Shown: in pieces, positions 48,283 to 56,953 of the stretch
How positions within the stretch are numbered: position 1 is the first letter of the stretch
Layout of the letters: each line of letters begins with the position of its first letter
Source of the DNA: Gluconobacter vitians
GTDB lineage: Bacteria > Pseudomonadota > Alphaproteobacteria > Acetobacterales > Acetobacteraceae
DNA length: 64,000 nucleotides
Direction of reading: 5' to 3'
NCBI RefSeq assembly: GCF_015244565.1
Contig: NZ_JABCQG010000003.1
Coordinates: 62,001 to 126,000 of the forward strand
Position numbers and translations under genes: made by a program
Notes under the pieces: generated by a model
Databases searched by the model: none
Seen by the model: only the letters and a program-made list of their open reading frames with translations
Told to the model about the DNA's origin: nothing

Positions 48283-50340
48283 TCAATGACCTTCCCGCCA
48301 CCATCCGATCGCAAGGAAAATCAGGGCTGCGAGCAGCGCCGCCCAGGCCGGAACGAGATCTTTCGTGCGCGTCTCACCCGCGACGGCGGCGGTCGTGACG
48401 GGAAGGCCCATCCAGTCCGATCCGCTCATGGCGTTACCGGCCGAGACCTGTCGCAGATGGGGCGTCTGATCCGCAATCCATGAGACGGTGCCGCCGGAAG
48501 TTTTGGCACTGGCGCCCATGATGGTCGCGGTGGCGCGCAGGTCTTGACGCTCGATCGGATCATGCGAGACGGGGCTGGCAAAGGCGACGAGGCCGTCCTG
48601 CCGGACACTCCAGATTCCCGGCAGGGTCGCGGGCACACTGGCGTGCCAGACGCCTTTGGTCTGCGTCAGTGTTACGGGCTGGCGCTTTCCGTCCGGTGCG
48701 GTCACGAAGGCTTCCGGCGATACTGTCTGCCCGGCCGCATGACGTTCCACGGTGAGCTGTCCGTTTTCGATCCGGGCGGTGAGGCGGTTTTCCTCAAGAT
48801 CCGGCTCTTTCATCAGCCAGTGCGACAGGCGCCGCAGAAGCTCGGCTTGCGGTCCGCCGCCACCCTCACCGCGCGACCAGAGCCAGAGCTGGTCCGACAA
48901 CAGCATGGCCACCCGTCCGCGATCCACGCGGTCCAGCAGAAGAAGCGGCGCACCATCAGGACCGTGCATCAGGTCTTCGCCGTGAGACTGGTCGGGGCGA
49001 AGTGCGCGGTACCAGGGGCCCCAGTCTTCCGTCAGGCCAGCGGTGACCGGATGGGTCTTGCCGAGATCGGTCAGGGAAGGGCGGAAGGCGCGGGTGACGA
49101 TTCCGTCCGTGCCAACATGCGCGGGCAGCACCTGTGCGAGGCTTGTGTCCTGAAGCGTGCCGTCCTGCGTGAATTCAGGCCCTGCCGTCACCAGCAGCCC
49201 GCCACCATTGCGGACATAATCGGCGATGTTGGTCAGGTACTCGTCGGGGAGGATATTGCTGTTGCGGAACCCGTCCAGAATGATGAGGTCAAAGCTGCGG
49301 ATCTTTTCCTGAAACAGTTCGCGGATCGGGAACGGGATCAGCGCCAGATCCGACAGCGGAGTGCCGTCATCGGTATTGGGGGAGCGCAGAATGGTGAAGT
49401 GCACGAGATCGACGGACGGATCGGCCTTCAGCAGCCGGCGCCAGACGCGCTCGCCCTGATTGGGCACGCCTGAGACCAGCAGCACGCGCAGCCGGTCCCG
49501 GACGCCACGGATACGGACGACTTCACTGTTGTTCTCGGTGGACGCTTCCCCGGCCAGAGGAGAGACGGACAGGCCGACCAGCGTCTCGCCGGGATGCTGG
49601 ACAGGCAGCGTGATGTCCTGCGGCGTGCCGGTCTGGATGGGGCGTGTCTGCGGCGGGGCGTCGCCGGAGCGGATCGTGAGAATGGCGACCGAAGCGCTCG
49701 GGGCGCCCAGATCGTCCACCTGAACGCGGATCGTGGCGTTCTGGCCGACGATCGCATAGGGCGGCGTGCTCAGGATGCGCAGGCGCCGGTCCTGTTCTTC
49801 GCCATGCGCCGTCAGCAGAAGATGCAGCGGAAGCGTCTGGCCGTTTGCGCCATGAAAGCGGGGCGGCAGATGGGGTGGAACGTGCAGATGGGGTGGAACG
49901 TCATGATCCATGCCATCCGTCACGACGATGGCGCCCGCGAAACGTCCCTGCGGCAGATCGGCGTGATCCAGCGCTTCGAACAGGCGCGTTCCGTGACCGG
50001 TACCGCCCGGGACATCGACGCGGTGCAGCGTCAGGCCCGGAAGATGGGCCGCGTCCTGCATGATCTGTTCGGCGGCATGGTCCGCGATGGCAGTCCGGTG
50101 CCCGACCTGCATGGAGGCCGAGCGGTCCACGACCAGAAGCGCATCCTGCGGAACGGGCCGTAGCACCGGATGGAGCGAGCGCGGTCCGGACAGCCAGCCC
50201 AGAAGAGTCAGAACAGCCAGCGCCCGCCAGAGCATGCCGCGTGCGCCACGCAGCGCACCGTAAATCGCGCCCGCAACTGTCAGAATTGCCAGCGTTGCCA
50301 GAAGCCAGACCGGCAGCATGGGAGAAAGGTCGAACATCAT
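48283..50340 (-). CDS. vWA-domain membrane protein of the MoxR cluster
   Basis: A 685-residue inner-membrane protein. Two N-terminal helices (PVWLLATLAILTVAGAIYGA and AVLTLLGWL) precede a von Willebrand A domain with a complete metal site: Asp72-x-Ser74-x-Ser76, Thr118 and Asp142. A long periplasmic part follows with a type-1 glutamine amidotransferase-like fold (DYVRNGGGLLVTAGPEFT), and a helix ends the protein (AWAALLAALIFLAIGW). It belongs with moxR, the DUF58 gene and the DUF4159 gene, all overlapping or nearly so. The function is unknown; relatives are linked to envelope integrity and metal or protein maturation. Confidence 0.8.
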   Translation of the reverse strand: MMFDLSPMLPVWLLATLAILTVAGAIYGALRGARGMLWRALAVLTLLGWLSGPRSLHPVLRPVPQDALLVVDRSASMQVGHRTAIADHAAEQIMQDAAHLPGLTLHRVDVPGGTGHGTRLFEALDHADLPQGRFAGAIVVTDGMDHDVPPHLHVPPHLPPRFHGANGQTLPLHLLLTAHGEEQDRRLRILSTPPYAIVGQNATIRVQVDDLGAPSASVAILTIRSGDAPPQTRPIQTGTPQDITLPVQHPGETLVGLSVSPLAGEASTENNSEVVRIRGVRDRLRVLLVSGVPNQGERVWRRLLKADPSVDLVHFTILRSPNTDDGTPLSDLALIPFPIRELFQEKIRSFDLIILDGFRNSNILPDEYLTNIADYVRNGGGLLVTAGPEFTQDGTLQDTSLAQVLPAHVGTDGIVTRAFRPSLTDLGKTHPVTAGLTEDWGPWYRALRPDQSHGEDLMHGPDGAPLLLLDRVDRGRVAMLLSDQLWLWSRGEGGGGPQAELLRRLSHWLMKEPDLEENRLTARIENGQLTVERHAAGQTVSPEAFVTAPDGKRQPVTLTQTKGVWHASVPATLPGIWSVRQDGLVAFASPVSHDPIERQDLRATATIMGASAKTSGGTVSWIADQTPHLRQVSAGNAMSGSDWMGLPVTTAAVAGETRTKDLVPAWAALLAALIFLAIGWWREGH

Positions 50341-53072
50341 GGTGCGTCCTCCTCATCAACGCTGTCGGGGCTGGTTGCGGCGGCCCCATTGTCGGGTGTG
50401 CCGAGGCGGCGGAGCATTTCCGGGTACTGGGCCTGATCGTTCTTGTAGTTTCCGGTCAGGGCGTACAGCACCATGTTCATGCCAAAACGATAGGCCTGCG
50501 TGCGCTGGTCCTCGCCACCGGGAATGACGGCGAAGGGATGGTTGCCCGAACCATCCACGGCCCAGGCATGCGCCCAGTCGCCATTACCGATGATGACCGG
50601 GCTGACATCATCATTCGCCTCATCGCCATTACGCGCGACATAGACCGGCTGCCCGGCAACGCGGCCGGGGAAGCCGCTGTGCAGCAGATAGAACGTGTGA
50701 GCCAGAACGTGCTTTTCCGTCAGCTTGGCGAGCGGCGGCACGACGAGGCCGTCAGTCACACGCTGAAGCGCAGCCCGGGCTGCGGAACTGGTTCCGGAAT
50801 CCGTATCGGTGCCCGCGCCCTGTTCGTCGATCAGCAGGATGCCGCCGTGATCCATGAACGTATTGAGAGCCTTTGTGCGCTCGGGATCGGGTTGGGCGTC
50901 GGGTGTGACCGGCCAGTACAGGAGCGGATAGAACGCCAGATCGTCCTTGCCCGGAATGACGCCATCCGGATGGCCGAGCGTCGCGGAACTGCGCGCCGTC
51001 GTGAAGTCGGAAAGGCCCTGAAGCCCCTCTCGGGAGACGGTGTCGATATCGTCATGGCCGGTGATGACATAGGCCAGCCTTGTATCGAGCGCAGCCTGCG
51101 GCACTGTTGTCGGCAGGGGCGGCATCTGCGTCGTGCTCTGGGCATGGGCTACGGGTAGGATCAGCAGACAGGCCACGCCCAGAGCGCCCAGCAGCCCGCG
51201 ACGCCGCAGGGACAGGATCAGGTCCAGCAGCAGAAGCAGCAGACCGGCCGTCATCAGTGCCGGGCCAAGCGGACGGTCCGCATGGGCGCCATCCGGTGAA
51301 ATGCGGGACCCAAGCAGGGCTTCTTCCTTCATTGCGGGCGCAGAATCGGAAAGGTTCAGGGCATGCGTTCCATGGGCTGGACCATAAAGTCCGGCGGGAT
51401 AAGTGACGGAGACAGGCGTATGCGCCAGATCCGAGACGCGGATGGAGCGTGCGGCCTGTGGCGGCATGATGAGCCCGCCGTCACTTCCAACAATACGCCA
51501 GGGCGCAAGCTCCGAAGGTCCACCGCCCGCAACACCGGCCGAACGCTCGATCAGGCGCTCCAGCATGTCGGGGAACAGGCCGGACAGCGGCACATTGGAC
51601 CAGTCCGGCGAGGCCGTGACATGGAACAGCACGATCTCGCCATTGCCTTCCGCCCGCGCGGTCACGAGAGGCGTGCCGTCACTCAGAGCCGCCCAGACAT
51701 GATCTGTCAGGCCCGTTTCGGGCTTGGCCAGAACCTGTCGGGAGACAGTGACATCAGGTGGGATCGTCAGATCGGAGAACGGCGAAGTCTCAGGGAAAGA
51801 CGCCAGTGTCTGCGGCTTCCCCCAGGACATGGGACCGCCGAGCTGCCGCATCCCGCTCATGAGATGAACGGGCAGAAGCGCGTCTGACGTGGCGTCGGAA
51901 GCGGCACCCTGATCGGCGGCAAGGCCGGGACCGGCAAAGCGGACGAGCATGCCGCCATGACGGACCCAGTTCAGGACACGGCTGCGCGTCTGATCGCCGG
52001 AAAGCGCGCCATCAGTCGCGATCAGGACAGACAGGGGCGCACCCAGCAGGGCCGTCGCATCCCCGCTATGCAAGTCTGAAATGGGCTGCAAGGCGCGGTT
52101 CAGGAAGAACGCCGAACCGACGAGTGGTGTGGCATCGCCTGGCGTCTGGAGGATCCCGACGGGGCGGCGATGATCGGCCTGGCCCATCAGGTGCACGGCA
52201 GCCGGGCCAGTCGCCCCTTCCAGCGTCAGATGATCGAGTTGGTTCCGCAGGAGAGGCGGGAGCGAAATGCTCTGGTCCTGCCCGGTTTTGACGGGATAGG
52301 CGGCAAGCGTTCCACCATTGGCATTGGCGGCATGAAGCGTCACGGTGCGCGTCGGGCAGGAGAGCGTGTCCACTCTGGCATGAAGGGCGCCGTCCTGACC
52401 GATGGACGCGGCAAGGCGCAGGATGTCGCAGCCATTCCAGCGCATGTCCTGAACGGAACGGGCCTTGGCGAGCGCATCATGCAAGGCAGTGTCTCCGTTT
52501 GCTGCCAGCCCGTCCGAAAGGAGCATCACGCGCTGGCCGGATAGATCCCGGTGCTGGAGCAGGGACGCCAGGGCCTGACGATCCGTGGGCCAGGGCTGAG
52601 GCCGCAGGCGGGAGAGATGTTCGGACAGGGCATGTGCATCATGTGTCGTGAACGCTTCGGGCATAGCGCCATCAGGCGCGCGGGCGGCGTGCAGGAGCGT
52701 TACGTCCTGACCATTGCGGATCGCCGTTTCGCCAAGGGCCAGAGCCGCGGAAATACGTTCGTTCCAGTGCGGAATGGCTGCCCAGCCATCATCCAGAACG
52801 AGTGTGAGCGGGCCGTTGCCGGTTTCAGCCTGATGCGGGGTCAGGACAGGCCGGGCCAGTCCGAAAATGACGAGGGCTACGGCGGCCATGCGCAGAAGCA
52901 GGAGCCAGAGCGGAGAGCGGGCCGCATCCTCACGCCGGGCCGTCAGCCGGTTCAGGATGAGCAGGGACGGAAAGCGCTGATCCTGCGGGGCAGGCGGCGT
53001 GGCGCGGACCAGCCACCACAAGGCGGGCAACGTGAGAAGGCCGAGCAGCAGGAGCGGGGCGAGAAGGATCAT
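50337..53072 (-). CDS. DUF4159 membrane protein with BatA-like N-terminus
   Basis: A 911-residue protein. It begins with the aerotolerance-regulator (BatA) N-terminal pattern (LLAPLLLLGLLTLPALWWLV) and a second helix near residue 60. A vWA-like domain follows, but the metal motif is lost (LDDGWA where DxSxS is expected). A long periplasmic middle part has Gly-rich amidotransferase-like segments, then a helix (LGPALMTAGLLLLLLDLILSL), and the C-terminal 220 residues form a DUF4159 domain (TRLAYVITGHDD, then FYPLLYWPVTPDAQ, then FMDHGGILLIDEQGAG). GGGAGG precedes the ATG. The stop overlaps the vWA gene start. Confidence 0.82.
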   Translation of the reverse strand: MILLAPLLLLGLLTLPALWWLVRATPPAPQDQRFPSLLILNRLTARREDAARSPLWLLLLRMAAVALVIFGLARPVLTPHQAETGNGPLTLVLDDGWAAIPHWNERISAALALGETAIRNGQDVTLLHAARAPDGAMPEAFTTHDAHALSEHLSRLRPQPWPTDRQALASLLQHRDLSGQRVMLLSDGLAANGDTALHDALAKARSVQDMRWNGCDILRLAASIGQDGALHARVDTLSCPTRTVTLHAANANGGTLAAYPVKTGQDQSISLPPLLRNQLDHLTLEGATGPAAVHLMGQADHRRPVGILQTPGDATPLVGSAFFLNRALQPISDLHSGDATALLGAPLSVLIATDGALSGDQTRSRVLNWVRHGGMLVRFAGPGLAADQGAASDATSDALLPVHLMSGMRQLGGPMSWGKPQTLASFPETSPFSDLTIPPDVTVSRQVLAKPETGLTDHVWAALSDGTPLVTARAEGNGEIVLFHVTASPDWSNVPLSGLFPDMLERLIERSAGVAGGGPSELAPWRIVGSDGGLIMPPQAARSIRVSDLAHTPVSVTYPAGLYGPAHGTHALNLSDSAPAMKEEALLGSRISPDGAHADRPLGPALMTAGLLLLLLDLILSLRRRGLLGALGVACLLILPVAHAQSTTQMPPLPTTVPQAALDTRLAYVITGHDDIDTVSREGLQGLSDFTTARSSATLGHPDGVIPGKDDLAFYPLLYWPVTPDAQPDPERTKALNTFMDHGGILLIDEQGAGTDTDSGTSSAARAALQRVTDGLVVPPLAKLTEKHVLAHTFYLLHSGFPGRVAGQPVYVARNGDEANDDVSPVIIGNGDWAHAWAVDGSGNHPFAVIPGGEDQRTQAYRFGMNMVLYALTGNYKNDQAQYPEMLRRLGTPDNGAAATSPDSVDEEDAP

Positions 53073-53995
53073 CGGCCACCTCCCAATGCCATGTGAAGGG
53101 CAAGCAGGGCCGGAAGCGGGTTCTGCGACGTGTCATGCATGATGCAGTCGGCATGGAGCGAGGCCGCACTCTGCTTCAGGGCTGCAAGATGGGCATTCAT
53201 GGCCTGTTCATAGGCATGGCCAAGGCTTTCCATGGCTGGAAGGGTCAGAACGCCGCCTTCCAGCCCTTCAAACCGGATTCGTCCGGAGCGTTTCAGTTCC
53301 CGTTCCGCAGGGTCGAGGACGCAGAGAAGATGCGTGCGCACGGGGCGGCTGGCGCAGGTCTTGAGAAAGGTGTCGATCCGGTCTTCGTCCCACAGGAAAT
53401 CGCTGATCACGACCAGATCGGACCGGGCGGGAACGAGTGCCATGCGCGGAAATTCGGGTTCGTCCGCATCCGGATGCAGAAGGGAAGCGGCCAGCCGCGG
53501 CAGAACCTGCCGACCGGCCAGCGCGCGTCCTGCCTCGATCCCGGTCAGCAGCCCGGCGCGTTCGCCACCCCGAAGAGACGCGGACGCCAGAGCCAGCGTG
53601 CAGAGCTGGGCCCGCTCCGCTTTGGTGGGCAGGGCATCGGACGAGCGCCACTGCATGGAGGGCGACGGGTCGCACCACAGCATCAGCGACTGGACGTTTT
53701 CCCGCTCGCGCTCACGGACCCAGAACGTGTCTTCGACCGGAGAGCGGGCAGACTGCCGCCAGTCGATGGACGTTGCGGGCTCGCCGGCGTGATAGGGACG
53801 GAATTGCCAGAAATCCTCACCCGCCCCCGACCGTCTGCGGCCATGAACACCGCTTTGCAGGCTCGCAGCAATCTTTTCGGCTTCAAGAACAAGTGCGGGC
53901 AGGGCCAGACTTTCCGCCTGCACGGTCGGAGCGCTGGAAGCGGCGCCCCGGTTGCGGCGGAAGAGGCTGCGCAGGGTATCGGACGGACTTTTCAC
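53069..53995 (-). CDS. DUF58 domain protein
   Basis: A 308-residue, mostly soluble protein. The DUF58 signature FRPYHAGEPATSIDWRQSAR lies about residue 70, after GVHGRRRSGAGEDFWQ. The rest resembles a vWA fold (MLWCDPSPSMQWRSS, then DLVVISDFLWDEDRID). Such proteins are regular partners of MoxR ATPases and are thought to recognise or carry its substrates. It starts with GTG, five bases after moxR, and overlaps the DUF4159 gene by four bases. Confidence 0.88.
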   Translation of the reverse strand: MKSPSDTLRSLFRRNRGAASSAPTVQAESLALPALVLEAEKIAASLQSGVHGRRRSGAGEDFWQFRPYHAGEPATSIDWRQSARSPVEDTFWVRERERENVQSLMLWCDPSPSMQWRSSDALPTKAERAQLCTLALASASLRGGERAGLLTGIEAGRALAGRQVLPRLAASLLHPDADEPEFPRMALVPARSDLVVISDFLWDEDRIDTFLKTCASRPVRTHLLCVLDPAERELKRSGRIRFEGLEGGVLTLPAMESLGHAYEQAMNAHLAALKQSAASLHADCIMHDTSQNPLPALLALHMALGGGR

Positions 53996-54000
53996 GGCGA

Positions 54001-55029
54001 TCAGAGGAGGGCCTGTGCCTGCTTGCGGATCAGGGCTTCGCGATCCGTCCCTGAAGCGCGCGCGCCAAAGCCCAGCCCGATACGATGGGACAGGACCGGG
54101 CTTGCGAGGGCCACGACGTCATCAAGGCTCGGCGCCAGACGGCCGTCGAGCAGCGCGCGGGCGCGGGTCGCGATCATAAGGGCCTGTGCCGCACGGGGGC
54201 CGGGACCGTAGGAGACGGCATCACGTACGTCCTGCGGAGAAGACGGATCTTCCGGACGCAGGGAGCGCGTCAGGGTCAGGATCGCATCCACGATCTGGTC
54301 ACCAACCGGTAGACGGCGAACAAGGTTCTGGGCCGCGAGAAGGCTTTCGGCATTCATCAGTGCCGTGGCAGTCGGCGTCGTGGCGCCCGTGGTCTGAAGC
54401 AGCATCTGACGTTCCGCGTCCCGGCCCGGAAATCCGAGGCTGATCTGAAGCATGAAACGGTCGAGCTGGGCTTCGGGAAGCGGATAGGTGCCTTCCTGCT
54501 CGATCGGATTCTGGGTCGCGAGAACGTGGAAAGGACGGGGAAGGGCATAATCCTTGCCGCCCTGCGTGACACGGCGCTCCGCCATGGCCTGAAGCAGTGC
54601 GGACTGGGTACGCGGGCTGGCACGGTTGATTTCGTCGGCCAGAACAAGCTGACCAAAGATTGGACCGGGCAGGAAGCGGAAGGCGCGACGCCCGTCAGCA
54701 TCCTGATCGAGGATTTCCGCACCTGTGATATCCGACGGCATCAGGTCAGGCGTGAACTGGATGCGTGTGGCGTCCAGACCCAGCACACGCGACGCCGTAT
54801 TGACCAGAAGCGTCTTACCCAGACCGGGTGCGCCCATCAGAAGCGCGTGACCACCGGACAGGATCGTGACAAGCACCTGTTCAATGACGCTGTCCTGGCC
54901 CAGAACAATCCCGCCAATGGCCTGGCGGACATGACGGAGAACCGGGGCCAGACGGTCGGCTTCAGCCACGTCCGCCTCGCCCTGCAGGGTGCCGGCGGAA
55001 ACGCCGGAAGAATATTGCTGCTCGCTCAT
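54001..55029 (-). CDS. MoxR-family AAA+ ATPase
   Basis: A 342-residue cytoplasmic AAA+ ATPase. Walker A GAPGLGKT is at residues 66-73 and Walker B ADEINRA has Asp132-Glu133. The MoxR pattern LATQNPIEQEGTYPLPEAQL and the C-terminal lid (AVSYGPGPRAAQALMIATRA) follow. MoxR proteins act as chaperone-like ATPases with vWA partners to mature or insert cofactors in other proteins. It is first in a four-gene unit. Only 74 bp separate it from the divergent DUF1285 gene. Confidence 0.95.
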   Translation of the reverse strand: MSEQQYSSGVSAGTLQGEADVAEADRLAPVLRHVRQAIGGIVLGQDSVIEQVLVTILSGGHALLMGAPGLGKTLLVNTASRVLGLDATRIQFTPDLMPSDITGAEILDQDADGRRAFRFLPGPIFGQLVLADEINRASPRTQSALLQAMAERRVTQGGKDYALPRPFHVLATQNPIEQEGTYPLPEAQLDRFMLQISLGFPGRDAERQMLLQTTGATTPTATALMNAESLLAAQNLVRRLPVGDQIVDAILTLTRSLRPEDPSSPQDVRDAVSYGPGPRAAQALMIATRARALLDGRLAPSLDDVVALASPVLSHRIGLGFGARASGTDREALIRKQAQALL

Positions 55030-55103
55030 GACGCCAGTCTGACAGGTGTGGGGGTTTCATCAAGGCTCGATTGCACCCAAGTTGGTGTGAGAAGAGAGTT
55101 TTT

Positions 55104-55721
55104 ATGCAGTTGGAGGGAAAATTGAGCGATCATGAGTTCCGGCAGGCGGCCTGTCCTGACGTCTCCCTGTCTCCAGATCCCCTGATGCCCCCGTCTTCCT
55201 TCCCTGGAACGCCCGGTACAGGCCCCCGGCTGCTACCTTTTCTCATTCAGCGCGACGGCACTTGGCTCTACCGGGGCTCTGCGATCAAACGCAAAGCCAT
55301 GCTGTGCATGTTCTCTTCAATGCTGACCCGTGATCCCGAAGGGACGTACTGGCTGAAAACGCCGATGGAGCAGGGCATCATTCAGGTCGAAGATGCGCCG
55401 TTTGTGGCGGTCGAGCTGGATTTCCGCGGAACCTGTGGACGTCAGCAGAACCTGTGCTTCCGTACGAATATGGATGAACTGATCTGCGTCGGACCCGAGC
55501 ATCCGCTATCCTGTGACTGGGATCGACCGTCTGATGACTGCGCCAGCGTGCCCTATGTTCATGTCCGTGACGGCGAGGGGGCCTTTTCCATCCTCGCACG
55601 GGTCACACGTGCGGTGCATTACGAACTCGCGGCTCTTGCTGTTCCCGGACATGTGAAAGGGCAGCCCTGTCTGGGTGTCTGGAGTCAGGACTGTTTTTTC
55701 CCGCTCTCGCGCCCTGCATGA
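55104..55721 (+). CDS. DUF1285 family protein
   Basis: A 205-residue soluble protein with DUF1285 features: FLIQRDGTWLYRGSAIKRKA followed by MLTRDPEGTYWLKTPMEQGI and EDAPFVAVEL. ATG 55104 is chosen (GAGAG nine bases before) over an earlier start at 55071. The first 40 residues are poorly conserved. Its stop overlaps the cca start (ATGA), a pairing I believe is common in alphaproteobacteria. The function is unknown; close coupling to the tRNA CCA enzyme hints at RNA metabolism. Confidence 0.85.
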   Translation: MQLEGKLSDHEFRQAACPDVSLSPDPLMPPSSFPGTPGTGPRLLPFLIQRDGTWLYRGSAIKRKAMLCMFSSMLTRDPEGTYWLKTPMEQGIIQVEDAPFVAVELDFRGTCGRQQNLCFRTNMDELICVGPEHPLSCDWDRPSDDCASVPYVHVRDGEGAFSILARVTRAVHYELAALAVPGHVKGQPCLGVWSQDCFFPLSRPA

Positions 55722-56908
55722 TGCAGCATTCCGGCCTGCTGGAGCGCCTCCCGGACCGGTCCGGTCTGGAGCGGATCTGGAATATTCTGCCTGATGCCCG
55801 GCTTGTAGGCGGTTCGGTTCGCGATCTCTTAGCCGGTGCCACTGTCCACGATCTGGATTTGGCGACTCCGGAGCCACCCGAAGATGTGCTGCGCCATCTT
55901 GAGGATGCCGGGATCCGCGTCATTCCGACTGGACTGTCCCACGGAACGGTAACGGCAGTGCTGGACGGCGTGCCCTACGAAATCACGACGCTGCGCCGCG
56001 ATGAGGAAACGGACGGACGCCATGCGGTCGTCGCCTGGACGCAGGACTGGGCAGAGGACGCGGCCCGACGGGATTTCACGATCAATGCCATGTCGCTGGA
56101 CCGGCATGACGGACTTCACGACTATTTTGGCGGCCGGGAGGATCTGGCGAACCGGCATGTCCGGTTCGCCGGAGAAGCATCCCGCCGGATCGAAGAAGAT
56201 GCGCTGAGAGCGCTGCGCTTTTTCCGGTTCGATGCGCGATATGGGAACGGTCATCCTGACGAAGCGGCCTGCGAAGCCGTCTCGAAACAGCTTGAACTAA
56301 TCCGCACACTCTCGGCCGAACGGATCGCATCTGAACTGCTGCGGATTCTGGCCGGTCCCCGTCTCATGGAGACGATCACGGCAATGTCGCGTGTCGGCCT
56401 GCTTCAGGCCGTTTTGCCGTCTCCAGACACCGCCTTTCTATTGCGCCTCATGAACTGTGATGCGCCGTGCGATCCGTTGCTGCGCCTGTTTGCACTTTGC
56501 CGCGGGAGAAGCAGCGAACTGGCTGGACGTCTGAAGCTCTCCAATGCGGACGGTGCAAAGATTGAAGCCTGGGCCTCCGACAGTCCGGCGTTGCATCCGG
56601 ACGCATCAGATGATGATCTTCGGCGCCTGCGTGTGCTGCAGCCTCTGGATTGCCTCATGGAACGAAGCTGGTTTGAACAGGCCCGGCGTGTCGGCGCGCC
56701 TGACCCTGACTGGGACAGCTTCCGGGCGAGACTTCAGACCATGCCACAGTCGGAGTTCCCCCTGTCAGGCAAGGATGCCATTGCCCAAGGCGTTCAGCCG
56801 GGGCCGGGAATGGGGGCATGGCTGAAAACCGGCCGGGACTGGTGGATGGCGCAGGGATGCATGCCAGACCGGGCCGCCTGTCTGGCCTATTTGGCCGCAC
56901 ACAGGTGA
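55718..56908 (+). CDS. cca: CCA tRNA nucleotidyltransferase
   Basis: Adds or repairs the 3' CCA of tRNA without a template. It is 396 residues, class II polymerase-beta superfamily. The catalytic motif GGSVRDLL with aspartates Asp45 and Asp47 (HDLDLAT) lies at 31-50, the nucleotide-recognition region ARRDFTINAMSLD near 125, and the RNA-binding part EDALRALRFFRFDARY follows. No HD domain is seen, as in many alphaproteobacterial enzymes. ATG 55718 overlaps the DUF1285 stop; a second ATG directly follows it. Confidence 0.95.
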   Translation: MMQHSGLLERLPDRSGLERIWNILPDARLVGGSVRDLLAGATVHDLDLATPEPPEDVLRHLEDAGIRVIPTGLSHGTVTAVLDGVPYEITTLRRDEETDGRHAVVAWTQDWAEDAARRDFTINAMSLDRHDGLHDYFGGREDLANRHVRFAGEASRRIEEDALRALRFFRFDARYGNGHPDEAACEAVSKQLELIRTLSAERIASELLRILAGPRLMETITAMSRVGLLQAVLPSPDTAFLLRLMNCDAPCDPLLRLFALCRGRSSELAGRLKLSNADGAKIEAWASDSPALHPDASDDDLRRLRVLQPLDCLMERSWFEQARRVGAPDPDWDSFRARLQTMPQSEFPLSGKDAIAQGVQPGPGMGAWLKTGRDWWMAQGCMPDRAACLAYLAAHR

Positions 56909-56953
56909 GGCTGCGGTTTCGTCCTTTTCGCAAGGCCTGCTAAACCCAGGCAT

